Shown here: positions 33,472 to 44,698 of the stretch, in pieces
Numbering within the stretch: the stretch's first letter is position 1
Layout: each line of letters opens with the position of its first letter
DNA from: Gaiellasilicea sp963749515
Lineage (GTDB): Bacteria; Actinomycetota; Thermoleophilia; Gaiellales; Gaiellaceae
Length of the DNA stretch: 64,000 nucleotides
Direction of reading: 5' to 3'
Assembly (NCBI GenBank): GCA_963749515.1
Contig: CAVVMR010000002.1
Coordinates: forward strand, 1 to 64,000
The notes under the pieces: generated by a model
What the model was told of the DNA's origin: nothing
The model's database searches: none
Seen by the model: only the letters and a program-made list of their open reading frames with translations
Position numbers and translations under genes: made by a program

Positions 33472-33954
33472 ATGACCATGTCCACAGGTGAACGACGACC
33501 GGGGAAGGATGAGGTGCGGCGCCGTCGTACCATCGCTCTGGTCGGCGCCGGCCTGGCCGCTGTCCTCGTCGCAACCTGGACGTCGACGGCGAGCTCGGGG
33601 ATCGCTGCCGACAGCGCGGTCGCTGTCACGATGGGGAAGCCGACCGAACTCTCGCTCAAGTCGAGCCTGAAATCCGCGAAGTCGGGGGAGGTCGGGCTCG
33701 TGGTTCGGAACAGGGGCAAGCTCGTGCATGAGTTCATCCTGCTCCGGACCCCGATCAAGGCGTCGCAGCTGAAGGCACGGGCGGGGGAACCACAAAAGGT
33801 TGTCGAGCCGGGCTTTCTGGTCGAACTGGAGGACATGGAGCCGGGCGACCGCGTGACGCTCGTGATGCCGCTGACGAAGGGCCACTACGTGATGCTCTGC
33901 AACATCGACGGGCACTACGCCGGCGGCATGCGCGCCGACCTCACGCTGAAGTAG
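33472..33954 (+). CDS. Membrane-anchored or secreted cupredoxin
   Basis: 160 residues from ATG 33472, with AGGAG upstream. A hydrophobic N-terminal segment (IALVGAGLAAVLVATWTSTA near residues 22-41) is a signal or anchor. The blue-copper ligands appear as LVHEF (His) and LCNIDGHYAGGM (Cys, His, Met) in the order expected for a type 1 copper site. It should carry electrons outside the membrane. It heads a rightward series including the giant secreted protein and three multicopper-oxidase-like genes, and is a likely electron partner. Confidence 0.88.
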   Translation: MTMSTGERRPGKDEVRRRRTIALVGAGLAAVLVATWTSTASSGIAADSAVAVTMGKPTELSLKSSLKSAKSGEVGLVVRNRGKLVHEFILLRTPIKASQLKARAGEPQKVVEPGFLVELEDMEPGDRVTLVMPLTKGHYVMLCNIDGHYAGGMRADLTLK

Positions 33955-33980
33955 GCCCGCGGGCCGCAATGCTGCTGGAC

Positions 33981-34006
33981 GAGACCCGGCCCCGTCGCCG
34001 GGTCTC
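33981..34006 (+). terminator. Hairpin after the cupredoxin gene
   Basis: GAGACCCGGC (33981-33990) pairs perfectly with GCCGGGTCTC (33997-34006) over a 6-base loop, followed by GTGTTGT. The stem is strong but the T-tract weak, so termination may be partial. Confidence 0.6.
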
Positions 34007-34174
34007 GTGTTGTCCGGTGGCGCAATGCTGCTCCGGCGGCGGGTCTCTACTCCGTGAACGCCGCATTACGCCTTCGTGACAGAGTCGTCACAACTCCCCG
34101 CGAACGAGCGCGAGCATCGGAGAATCGCGTCCCGAACCGTCCTGTAGGGGCGTGCCCGACCCAGGGGAGAGCCG

Positions 34175-37100
34175 ATGCGGCAGCGCCGTTCGAGTATGAC
34201 CGGGAGAGGAAGGTACCCGCTCCACAGCCCTTGCCTTACTGGTCGCCGCCGCCGCGGCGCTCGCGCTGCCCTTCGTCCTGACCGGCGCGGCTGCTCAGAC
34301 CGCCAGTATCAACCTGATCGTCAGGGACGTCGAGTCGCAGGAGGAGATCGCCGAGTTCACCTACTTGGTCAGCGTGGACAACGCCGCCAGGCGGACTGAT
34401 CCGGTGGACCAGCGTCCGGGTGTGAGGCCGACGCCGAGCTACATCCCGCTCGTGGCCGCGGGCGATCAAAGCTCCGCCGCCGGCGTGAGCCTGGAGACGA
34501 CGCCGGGCCGTTATCTCGTCACCGTGAAGGCTCCCGGCTACAAGCTGTGGGGCAAGCACGTCGACCTTCCGGCTGACGCGGGCGACATCGTCATCGAGCT
34601 GAAGAAGCACCCGCTGCCGCTCGGGAAGCTCGTGGTGCACGCCTTCCACGATCGCCGGCCCGTCAACGCCGCGCCGGACTTCATCGGCGAGGAGAACGGC
34701 GAGCCGGGTCTCGAGGGCTTCGAGGTCCGCCTCCACGACACCGTCGGCGAGCTACAGGCCGACTACAACGGCGACCCGCTCTGCGGCGGCGTGTGCCTCA
34801 CTGATGCGGACGGAAACGTCACGATCCCGAACCTCGCACCGGGTAGATACGAAATCGAGGTTCTCCCACCCGACGGGACGGACTGGCTACAGACGACCAC
34901 GTTCGAGGGGACGCACCGGATCGATTTCGCCCGCGTGACCGAGAACGACGACGGGCTGGGCGCGCTGGACGAGGCCAGGGTCGCGGCAGGAGTCAGGACT
35001 GCGTGGTGGTTCGGCTTCGTCAAACCGCTCGATCTCCCTGGCAACTGCGCTCCATGCGGCTCGATCACCGGAACCGCGAGGACCTGGGTCGGCTGGCCTC
35101 ACTACAGCGAGATCTACTTCGGCGAGCCCATCCCCACTCCGATCGTCGCCTTGTCCGACACCGGCGGGACGGAAGCGCAGGTGTTCACCGGCTTCGGCGA
35201 GCCGGACGGCAGCTTCTCGATCGCGAACATCCCGGACGGGACGTACACGCTCTCCATCTTCGACGAGAACCTCGACTGGATCATCCGCTACGTCACGTTC
35301 ACACTCCCCGATCCGGTGACGGGAAGCCGAGATCTCGATCTGAACGTCGAGGACGTCCGGGGTGACCTTCGGGGTCCCCGTCGCACGCTGGTTCGGCAGG
35401 CTCTCTGGCTACGTCGTCGAGGACAACGGGCTCGACGCTGCAGGCGGCCCGATTCCGGGCGCGGCGGCGGACAACGGAGTCAGGGACTGCGACCCGGAGA
35501 CCCTGACCGGTGTGAGCAAGGCATCGACGGAGTCGACCTCGACGTGCGTTGGCGAGACGGCAGCGTCAAGGCGGCGACGTTCACGAGCCCGAACCCGGAC
35601 ACGGGCGCGAGCGGCTACTACGAGTACCCGGAGCTGCTGAGCCCGCTTGCGAAGTTCATCGTCAGCGAGGTCGGCTTCGGGCGCTTCGCCCGGACAGGGA
35701 TGTCCCTGCACGACGAGTTCGACCCAGCAAGCGTCTCGCCGCTACCCGACGGGCTCGGAGGAGGTCTGCTGCTCAACCAGTTGACCACTGAAGGCCATAC
35801 GAGCTGGGTCGACTGGGGCAAGCGGGAGTACGCGCTGGACGACCCGGCGACGCCGGCGTACGACGGCGAGCACGGCGGGATCACGGGCATCGTCTTCTAC
35901 GCGACGACGCGCAATGAGTTCGATCCGGCCCTCGCCGGCGCGGAGGACTACGAGCCGGGCATCCCGGACGCGATCGTGAAGCTCTACGGGGCCCCGGGCC
36001 TGATCTGGATTGGGACACGGCCGGACGACGTCCTCGTGAACGAGGTCGCGACGGACGCCTGGAGTCATCCGAGGAGCGATCACCCCGACGAGCCGCAGTC
36101 GTGCGACGTCAGGGACGCATTCGGAGCCATCGTGCCGCCGTTCAACCCCGACGTCGCGGCGAACTGCCTCGAGTTCCCGTCTCTCTCGAACGAGACGAAG
36201 GACGGGGCGTTCGACGGCGGCTTCGCGATCGAGACGATGCTCAACGACCCGATCACCGGCGCACCGACGCCTTCTGAGCCTCTGCTGCGTCCCGGCGACT
36301 ACGTCGTCGAAGTCGTCCTCCCGCCCTTCTACCAGGTGATCAAGGAGGAGGACCAGAACACTGACGAGGGCGACGAGTTCGTTCCGCAGGTCGCGCCGCC
36401 CCCGTGTGTCGGGCCGCTCCACCTCGTAAACGACTCGCGCAACCCGGCGAACGGGGAGCAGAAGCCGCTCTGCAACAAGAAGCTCGTAACGCTCGACGAC
36501 GGGCAGAACCCAGCGGCCGACTTCTTCCTCTTTACCGACGTCGACGACGACCCGACGACGAACACCGCGGCCGACGGCTCGTGGAACACCCTCGAGTCGG
36601 TTGCGCCCCCGGGCCGGATCTTCGGCTTCGTCGGCGACGACCTCCGCTTCGACACGGATCGGACGAGCCCCTGGTTCGGGCAGCCGCTCGCGCTCCCGAA
36701 CATCCCCGTCGGCGTGTACGACTACACAGGCCGGCTCATGAGGATGCTGCACACGGATCAGCACGGGTTCTACGACGTCGTCCTCCCGTCCACCCAGACC
36801 TACAACTGCCCGACGCCGTCCGGCGTCTGCCCGGGCATGTACGTGCTCCGGATCGACGATCCGGCCGACCCGGCCTTCAACCCCGACTACCTGACCGCCG
36901 CGCTCGCCTTCGACGTTTGGCCCGGAAAGACGACGTACGCGGATACGCCCGTCGACCCGATCTCGGCACTCGCCTGCAACCTCGGCGTCCTGCCCGAGTC
37001 GGAGCCGGGCGGCGTCGTCGGGTTCCAATTCCCCGAGTTCTGGCGGGTGGACCCGAACCCGTACATTCGGCGCACCGGTATCGCTGCCCAGCGCGAGCTG

Positions 37101-39014
37101 ACCCTCAACGGCGCCGGCTTCGGCGCCACGCGCGGGACGCAGGGTCAAGTGACGATCAACGGGTCTGCGCTGCCGGCGTCCGCATACCTGTCCTGGAACG
37201 ACAGGCAGATCCGAATCACGGTGCCGATCGCCTTCGTGGGGGTCGGGCCGCGTCAGCTGCTCATCCGGGCGGCGAACGGCAAGACGACTCCGGTGGGGAT
37301 CACGATCCACGTGCTCGGCGGGGGCTACACGCCGGCGATCGTGCACGTCCCGGAGGACCAGCCGACGATCCAGGCGGCAATCGATGCGTCGAGTGAGAAC
37401 GGGCTCGTCGTCGTCCACGAGGGGACGTACCGCGAGAGCGTCATCATGCACCGCCGGGTGAAGTTGCAGGGCGTCGGCCCGGGCGGCTCGGTCGGAGCGC
37501 CGGAAAACACTGCCATAGACGACATCCGCTTCACAGTGCCCGGCTCCGTGATCAACGGACGGAACTTCTTCGAACGCGAGGCGGCCTGGAACGCGAAGCT
37601 CGCGTCGTTGCCGAAGCCGGCTGGATTCGGGGACGTCCCGGGCGGAGCGGACATCACCGTCGTCCCCAGAACGCCCGCTCAGTTCAGCGCCGGCCGCAAT
37701 GCCGCGATCGACGGGTTCGGCCTCATCCTGGGCCAGGGCGGCGGGGCCGGCGGGATCCAGGTCAACGCCTTCGCCCGAAGACTCGAGATCACCGACAACG
37801 TCATCGAGTCCAACGGCGGTGAGTGGGGCGGTGCGATCGCGCTCGGGCTCCCGAGCCTCTACAACATCCCGGCCGGCCAAATCCTGAACGCAAGCCGCCT
37901 AGACAACCAGAACGACGACGTCCTGATCGCCTACAACCGGATCCTCGGCAACGGCGGCCGCCGCTTGGCCGGCGGACTGGCGATCTACAACGGCGCCCAG
38001 CGCTACGTCGTCGAGCGAAACGACATTTGCGGCAACTACTCGAACGAGTACGGAGGCGGCGTCTCGCACTTCGGCCGCTCCGGCGGACAGGCGCCTCAGG
38101 GTGCCGGTCGCGGCCGCATCCTCGGCAACCGCATCTTCGGAAACGATGCGTTCGACTCGGGCGGGGGGATCATGATCGCCGGCGAGTATCCGCCCGGCAT
38201 CGAGCAGGAGGCGCGCGGATCCGGCCGCGTCGATGTCGAGCAGAACTTCATCTCGCTGAACCTCTCGAACGACGACGGGGGCGGGATCATGCTCCTCGAC
38301 ACACTCGGGTCGCCCAGCACGCCGGTCTCGAGAATCGGGGTGGGGTCGAACATCATCTCGAACAACGTCGCGACCGACATCGGCGGAGGAATGACGATCG
38401 ATGACGCGCACAGCGTCGAGATCATCAACAACACGTTCGCGCGCAACGCCTCGACCGACACGTCGGAGGACCGCAACTTCGTGCCCAACGGCGCCGGCTT
38501 CGTCAGCGAGAAGAACTCGCTGGACGCCGGCTTCTCCGTGCCGATCGCGTTCTTCAACAACATCTTCTGGAACAACGAGGCGTTCACCTTCGACCCGACT
38601 GATGCAGATGACGGACTCGTCTCCGCGGGCACGATCGACCTCGAGGTCTACGGCACGCCCGGCACGCTGGCGCCGCGATACTCGATCCTCACCGACGGCG
38701 CCAACACCGACAACCACCCGAGCAACATCGTCGGGCAGGATCCCGCGTTCGTCCTCGTCTACGACATGTTCATCTTCGCCGGCCCGGCCCGCGTCACGGG
38801 CGAGTTCACGACGACCCTCGTACGCGAAGACCCGCAGCAACCCGGGGTTGACGGGCTGCCGGGCGACTACCACATCACTTCCGGCTCGCCTGCGCGGTGC
38901 GCCGGCATCGCCGCCCTGAACGGCTTCGTCCGGTGGGTTCCCGACATCGACGGGGAGGGGCGGCCTCCACCGCCCGACATCGGTGCGGACGAGATCCCCG
39001 GAGCGTGCGGATGA
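34175..39014 (+). CDS. Giant secreted protein with IPT and beta-helix domains (frameshifted)
   Basis: About 1,610 residues. ATG 34175 has GGGGAG upstream and begins MRQRRSSMTGRGR; a one-base shift near 34212 joins it to the signal-peptide core ALALLVAAAAALALPFVLT. Two compensating shifts near 35360 and 35510 restore YVVEDNGLDAAGGPIPGAAA. The first ~950 residues contain repeated carboxypeptidase-regulatory/SdrD-type beta sandwiches (e.g. DADGNVTIPNLAPGRYEIEV). An IPT/TIG domain lies at about 37080-37310 (ELTLNGAGFGATRGTQGQV). The C-terminal ~550 residues are a right-handed beta-helix, beginning VHVPEDQPTIQAAIDAS. It is probably a cell-surface scaffold. Its stop overlaps the first oxidase gene (ATGA). 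Confidence 0.75.
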
Positions 39015-40256
39015 GCGACAAGCCGACTGCTCGGACGGTCACGCGGCGCGACTTCCTCGTTGGCGGAGGACTCGGCATCGCAGCACTGGCTAGCGGCGGC
39101 GCGCTGGCGGCGGTCGCCCATGGCGGATCGCGTCGCTCCGCGAGCCACCCCGGCGCGCCGACCCTCTTCCGTCGGCTGGCGTCGAGCGACGGTTTCATTC
39201 GCCTCCCCGGCCGGGCGGACGACCTCTTGATCTTCGGCTTCAAGGAGGTGCCGTTCAACGCCACCACCGCGCAGGTCGTCAACCTCGCCAAGGGGAACGT
39301 GGAGCTGCCCTCACCGATCCTGCCGGTCACGGAGAACACGGGCTTCCAGCTCAACCTGACGAACGTCGGCTTCGTCACGCGCCCCGACCTCGACGACTCC
39401 CACACCATCCACTGGCACGGCTTCCGCGACGCGATCCCGATTTTCGACGGCACGCCCGAGCTCTCGATCGCGGTCGGGGTGAACAGGACGTTCCCCTACC
39501 TCTACTACCCGCACCAGGCCGGCACCTTCATCTACCACTGCCACTTCGAGGACTCCGAGCACGTCCAGATGGGCATGACGGGGGTCGTCTTCGTGCGGCC
39601 GGCGATGGGGCCTGAAGTTCGCCTACAACGACGCGTCTACGCAGTTCGACCGCGAGTACTCGCTCCTCCTCAACGAGGTCGACCAGCGGCCACACGACGG
39701 GCTGCTCGCGGTCCAGGAGTTCGTTTGGTCGGACTACCGGCCGCAGTACTGGATCATCAACGGCCGTTCCTACCCGGACACCGTGAAGCCGAACAGAGGC
39801 GAGGCGGGTGCGGATCCGGCTCTCGCGTCCCAGCCGATCTCGTCCCTGATCCAGGCCAACCCGGGCGACCGAGTGCTGCTGCGCGTCCCGAACCTCGGCT
39901 ACGAGCAGCACGCGATGGTTCTGCCGGGCATCACAATGAGGGTGATCGGCGAGGACGCCACGCTGCTGCGCGGCCCCCTCGGCGCCGACCGCTCGTACGA
40001 GACGAACACGCTCTACATCGGCCCCGGCGAGGCCCGCGACGTGCTCTTCACCGCACCCGCGTTCGACGCCGGCTCGGCATCCGGGAGCTCCGCGCTGGGC
40101 CCGTGGAACACGTACTTCCTGAAGAACCGCAACTACGGCCGGCAGACGAACGGTGGCGCGCCCGGCCTCGGAGGCATGGTGACCGAGGTGAGGGTCTACA
40201 ACGGCACGGTTCCCGCGCAGCTGACCACCGACCCCGCCAACAAGACGTATGCGTAG
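39011..40256 (+). CDS. Multicopper oxidase-like protein 1 (Tat-exported; one frameshift)
   Basis: About 415 residues from ATG 39011. A twin-arginine signal (TVTRRDFLVGGGLG) predicts export in folded form. The N-terminal cupredoxin domain has HTIHWHG (from residue 131) and YHCHFEDSEHVQMGM (His-Cys-His from 176). That gives a full type 1 copper set and half of a trinuclear cluster. The reading shifts one base near 39608 and continues FAYNDASTQFDREYSLLLNE. The second domain (GYEQHAMVLPGITMRVIG) lacks copper ligands. Its stop region overlaps oxidase gene 2 by 8 bases. Confidence 0.8.
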
Positions 40257-41532
40257 CGCTGCAGACACCCGGAGGACACGTCTCGGCCTGCTGCTCGCGG
40301 CCCTCGCGCTCTCTGCGCTCGCGTCGGTCGCCGTGCCGAAAAGCGCAGCAGTGGCCAAACGTGCGACGGCCGTCGCGGGGACGCTGCCGTGTACGACACG
40401 GACCGACGTTCAACCTCCGGGCGACAACCGGGAGAATCTCGACCCCGGACGGCGGCAGCGTTTTCATGTGGGGCTTCGCGAAAAACCCCGGCGCGTTCCA
40501 GATGCCCGGTCCGATCCTCTGCGTCACAGAGGGCGCCACGGTCACGATCAATCTGCATGAACAACCTCGCGGAGCGGGTCTCGATCGTCCTGCCGGGACA
40601 GACCGGAGTCACCGCGACAGGCGGCACGCCCGGTCTACTTCACGACCGAGGCGGTGGCCTCCGGGGGCACCGTGAGCTACTCGTTCGTTGCGGGCGAGCC
40701 GGGGACATATCTGTACGAGAGCGGCACGAACCCGCACAAGCAGGTGCAGATGGGCCTCTACGGGGCGCTCGTCGTCCGGCCGGCGCGGGGGCCCAACTTC
40801 GCGTACGACGACGCCGCCACTCAGTTCGACCCCGCCCGCGAGTACCTGCTCCTGATGCACGACATGGATCCGGTTCTGCACCGCGCCGTCGAACGCAACA
40901 GCCCTACGACGTGACGGCGAAGCACGACCGCTACTGGACGATCAACGGCCGTTCCTTCCCGGACACGATCGCCGCCGACAACGTCCCGTACCTACCAAGC
41001 CAACCGTACGGGGCGCTCGTGCGTGTGCGGCCCGCGACGCCGACGTCGCTGCCTGCGCTTCTTCGCATGGCGAACGCCGGGATGTCGAACCACCCGTTCC
41101 ACCCACACGGGAACCATGTACGCGTCATCGCCCAGGACGGCCGGCTGCTGGGCGCCGACTCCTCCCTGTCCTACGAGCAGTTCACCCAGACCGCCGGGTC
41201 GGGTCAGACCTTCGACATGCTCTTCAGGTGGACGAACGTCGGAGAACTGGTCGCCGACCCATCCGCTCCCGGTCACGCTCCCGAGCATGAGGAACCTCGT
41301 CTTCAAGGACAGCTTCACCTGGTACAGCGGCAGCCCGTATCTCGGGCGCAAGGTAACGCTGCCGTCTGGAGTGGTCACCAACAACCGCTGTGGCGAGTAC
41401 TACTACCCGTGGCACAGCCACGCTCTCAACGAGTTCCAGAACTTCAACGAGGGCTTCGGCGGGCTGGCCACCCTGCTGCGCGTCGACCCACCGGTCGGTC
41501 AGGGAACTCCACCGTCATGCCCCGGCCCATGA
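40249..41532 (+). CDS. Multicopper oxidase-like protein 2 (several frameshifts)
   Basis: About 427 residues from ATG 40249 with a signal peptide (RLGLLLAALALSALASVAV). The first domain is degenerate: where the first protein has His-Cys-His it has TYLYESGTNPHKQVQMG. The second domain holds NHPFHPHGNHVRV (41088-41126) and YYPWHSHALNEFQNFNEGF (41401-41457). These are the two HxH trinuclear-cluster motifs, without the type 1 Cys. The frame changes near 40400, 40558, 40625, 40905 and 41265, each by one base with clean resumption. It could complement protein 1. Confidence 0.72.
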
Positions 41533-41545
41533 GGAGCTGAAGGCC

Positions 41546-42538
41546 ATGCGCGCACCATCTACAAAGGCGATCCGGCGAGCGCTCTGCTCTCCTGGCGCTG
41601 GCTGCGCTCGCCGCAACCGTGGTTGCGCTGGCGCGGTCCGGCTCCGAGGCGGCGGCCGCCCCGACCGCGCTCGTGACGATCGACCTCTGCGCGGACGAAG
41701 GAACGCTGGCGCTCCCCGGGCTGACGACGGTCGCCATCTGGGGCTTCTCGCAAGACACCGGTTCCGGCTGCGGCCCCGCCACGCTGCCCGGGCCCGTGCT
41801 CGACGTCGCCGTCGGAGATGTCGTCACCGTGAATCTGCAGAACAACCTTGCCGAGGACGTCTCCATCGTCTTTCCCGGCCAGAGCCTGATCCCCAACGCC
41901 GTCGAGGCGCCGGCCGGCGGCACCGCGACCGTACACGTTCACCGCGGGCAATCCCGGCACCTATCTCTACGAAGCCGGGACGAACACGGCCGTCCAGGTC
42001 GGCATGGGCCTCTACGGCGCGCTGATCGTACGGCCCGCGACCGGTGCGTACGGCACCGGCACGGAGTACGAAGTCGAGGACATCGCTCGTCCTCAGCGAG
42101 ATCGACCCGAACCTGAACAACAGTCCCGGGAGTCCGAACGACTTCGACTTCGTCGGCGATCCGCGACGACTACACAGGCCGGCTACCACCCGACGTACTT
42201 CCTGATCAACGGCGAGGCGTACCCGGACACCGACCCATCGGGGCGACGGCGGAGACCGCGTACTGCTCCGGTACCTCAACGCCGGGCTCTCCCATCACAC
42301 AATGACGCTGCTCGGCGAGCACCAGCGGGTGATCGCGAGGGACGCCTACCCGACCGGCGTCAACGCGTACGACGCCGTCGCGGAGACGATTCCGTCCGGG
42401 TCGACCCTCGACACGATCGCGACGCTCGACACGATGGCGCCCGGGGACCGCTTCCGCTCTACAGCCGCCAGCTCAACGTGACGAACGCCGGGGACTACCC
42501 CGGCGGCATGATGACCTTCATACGAGGAATCTCAGTGA
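41546..42538 (+). CDS. Multicopper oxidase-like protein 3, copper ligands lost (frameshifted)
   Basis: About 330 residues from ATG 41546 (MRAPSTKAIRRAL, then LLALAALAATVVALARSGSE after a shift near 41585), a signal-peptide start. Cupredoxin-like repeats parallel protein 2 (NNLAEDVSIVFPGQ, NPGTYLYEAGTNTAVQVG, GLYGALIVRP, YFLINGEAYPDTD, LNAGLSHHTMTLLGEHQRV). No HxH or His-Cys-His motif survives. It probably has a structural role in a complex. Further shifts lie near 41930, 42085, 42165, 42240 and 42460. The stop overlaps the next GTG. Confidence 0.65.
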
Positions 42539-43059
42539 CTAAACGCCGTCCTCTCGGCGGGTACTCCCCGTACGGTGCGGTGCGTCCTGCCGGCGGGCCT
42601 GGCGCTCCTCGCGGCGCTCGGCTTCTCGATCGTCTGGGCGGTCACGAGAAGTACGACCCCGTCGCTTCCCACGGCGCCGGCGGTGCCGCGAGGCCGGCAC
42701 CGGTCGACGGAAACGGAGGCGACGCGGTCGGCGAAACGGTTCACGGCGATCACCGGTCTCGAGGTGCTCTCGGTCGCCGAGACAGGGACGGAGGCATCCT
42801 CGACCTCCGGTACCGCGTCGTCGACGAGCGGAAGGCGGGCGCCCACGAGCACCATCAGGCCGTGCCCGCGATCATCGACCGCGCGAGCGGGCAGGCGCTG
42901 ACCACCCAGTGGATGGGCCACGCCCATCCGGTGGACGGCTTCAAGCCGGGGCGGAATTACTGGATGCTCTTTCTCAACCCCCGGAGGCTGGTCGAGCGTG
43001 GCGACCGGGTCGCCGTCCGCCTCGGACCCGCTCGCCTGACGGGCGTGCCCGTCCGCTAG
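42535..43059 (+). CDS. Membrane-anchored protein of the copper cluster (frameshifted)
   Basis: About 174 residues from GTG 42535 (VTKRRPLGGYSPYGAVR, with GAGGAA upstream). One membrane helix (LPAGLALLAALGFSIVWAV) is followed, after frame changes near 42578, 42700 and 42790, by an outer domain. Readable parts are TAITGLEVLSVAETG, LDLRYRVVDERKAGAHEHHQ and TTQWMGHAHPVDGFKPGRNY, with several His residues. I do not recognise a named family. Its place at the end of the oxidase operon suggests copper delivery or anchoring, by inference. Confidence 0.55.
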   Translation: MTKRRPLGGYSPYGAVRPAGGPGAPRGARLLDRLGGHEKYDPVASHGAGGAARPAPVDGNGGDAVGETVHGDHRSRGALGRRDRDGGILDLRYRVVDERKAGAHEHHQAVPAIIDRASGQALTTQWMGHAHPVDGFKPGRNYWMLFLNPRRLVERGDRVAVRLGPARLTGVPVR

Positions 43060-43103
43060 CGCCGTGCGTGCGTTCGCGACGCGGGCGGGAGCGGCTGTCT
43101 TGC

Positions 43104-43260
43104 TCGTCGGTCTCGGAGGTCGGGATCGGCTTCGCCCCGTTCAGTCCGCTCGGCAAGGGCTTCCTGACCGGGAAGATCGACGAGAACACGGTCTTCGACA
43201 GCTCCGACGTCCGCCACAGCGTCCCCGGTTCGACCCGGAGGCGCGGAAGGCAAAGACGCA
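43104..43260 (+). pseudogene. Aldo/keto reductase internal fragment
   Basis: The segment reads EVGIGFAPFSPLGKGFLTGK followed by IDENTVFDSSDVRHSVP, then FDPEARKAK in another frame. This is the conserved middle of aldo/keto reductases of the Tas/YajO type. The catalytic Tyr/Lys/His region before it and the NADP-binding end after it are missing. It is a remnant about 50 residues long. Confidence 0.75.
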
Positions 43261-43331
43261 TCGCCGTGACCGAACTCGCTACCTACCCCAGCGATCCGAA
43301 ACGCGGTCCTGCGGGCCTGGACCAAGGGATC

Positions 43332-43606
43332 TTCCGATCGAACTAGGTGTTGAGAGAGTCAACGAGACGCTCGTCCCGCAGCTGCGCGAGCTGCCCGGCT
43401 TTTCCGGCTACTACGTGATCGACGCCGGCAATGGCATCATCAGCTCGGTCAGTCTTTTCGAGACCCTCGAGCAGGCCGACGAGTCGACGAAGCTTGTCGC
43501 GGAGTGGATCGCCGACGAGAACCTCGACACGGCGCTTCCCAACGCCCCGAAGATCACGAGCGGCAAGGTCGTTGCTCACAGCGACCGCCTGGTCGCCGTC
43601 GCCTAG
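43332..43606 (+). pseudogene. ABM-like small protein, 5' end lost
   Basis: The readable part (GVERVNETLVPQLRELPGFS, YYVIDAGNGIISSVSLFE, then VAEWIADENLDTALPNAPKI) matches the small dimeric alpha/beta-barrel domain of antibiotic-biosynthesis-monooxygenase-like proteins. No start codon or ribosome site fits. The usual first strand (MYAVIRRY-like) is missing or in another frame. Confidence 0.6.
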
Positions 43607-44091
43607 CTCGAGCGTAGTTCGTGCTACCTAGAGGGCCCGGCGGCGGCAGGCCCTCCTAGCGCCGTACCTCTCGCGTGCCCGAGTGGCTCACACCTGATCT
43701 CGATCGGACCGCAGAGCGTCAACTTGGCCGAGGAGCTTGACGCGGCTCCTGGCGTAGCTAGGTGTCCTGCCTACAGAGGTTGTGAACGGCTGAGGGGTCT
43801 ATCCGGGCCTCCTTCGAGGCTGTGGGTCTGCGAAGACCACGCCCGCGAAGCGGGGCCCGGATGTTTCTGCACGCTAACGCGAAGCTCGGACACGTGCGAT
43901 TGGGGCCGTGACACGCGAGAAGACACGAACAGGGCGAGCACACGAAGAATCCCAAGGTCACCGCCCGTGCCCGAGCGCGAAGGACCGCTCAAACCGGGGA
44001 GAGCGACGAGACTCGTGCTACACCGGATGCCTTTGGGTCAACACGAAGTCAACAACTCGTTTGCGAAGACCCTTGCCGTCCGCGCTACAGG
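43607..44091. other. Intergenic, no gene recognised
   Basis: 485 bases. Open frames exist but none shows a domain. It contains GGGTCAACACGAAGTCAACAA (44036-44056), which resembles GGGTCAACGCTAGGTCAACAA near the right att site (46468-46488). These tandem GTCAAC units may be protein-binding repeats. Confidence 0.5.
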
Positions 44092-44668
44092 TCAATGCAG
44101 GGTGGGCCGGTAGATGAGCTCTTGGGTGTGGCCGTCGAGCGTCCGGCTCTCGATCAGCTCGAGGTCGAAGTCGGCCGCACCCTGGAAGATCGGTTCCAGT
44201 CCGGTCTGACCGGTGATCACAGGGAAGAGCGTCACCTGGACGCGGTCGACCAGACCGGCGGCCATCAGCGCCCGGTTCAGCGACAGGCTGCCGTGCGAGC
44301 GCAACGGCACCTCGGACTCCTCCTTGAGCCGGGCGACGATGTCGACGGCGTCACCGCTCACGACGGTCGCGTCCGGCCAGTCGAGGGGTTCTTTCAGCGT
44401 GGTCGACACCACCGTTGCCGGCAGGTTCCTCATCCGGGTGACCCATGGGTCACGGACCTCGGACTCCTCGGTGCTCGAGGCCAGCATCTGCGCGAACGCC
44501 CGATAGGTGTTGGCCCCGAAGACCATCCGCTGCTCCTGGTCGTACAAGGCGAGGCGGTGGTCGAGCAACTCGGGGCCTTGCTTGCCCCAGTAGCCGCCCC
44601 AGTTGCCGTTGTGCGGAGCCGAAGCCGTCGAGGCTGGTAAAGACGTCGAAAGTGTAGGTAGCGGTCAT
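44092..44668 (-). CDS. RibD/dihydrofolate reductase-like protein (frameshifted)
   Basis: About 190 residues from ATG 44668 (MTATYTFDVFTSLDGFGSA). One frame change near 44610 leads to LLDHRLALYDQEQRMVFGAN and TYRAFAQML. The C-terminal PVITGQTGLEPIFQG is conserved in the RibD C-terminal/dihydrofolate-reductase-like family. Members reduce small molecules with NADPH, but most are uncharacterised. It is the last gene of the ArsR operon, 30 bases after its paralogue. Confidence 0.75.
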
Positions 44669-44698
44669 GTCGTTCTCCTTCAGTTCGGTTATTGAGCT

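Noticed and set aside
34365..39014. TTG 34365 as the start of the giant secreted protein
   Set aside because: It would remove the signal peptide, and the sequence upstream is clearly coding in the same frame back to about 34215.
43675..43695. GTGCCCGAGTGGCT, which resembles the start of tRNA-Ser or tRNA-Leu
   Set aside because: No anticodon stem, variable arm or 3' end follows.
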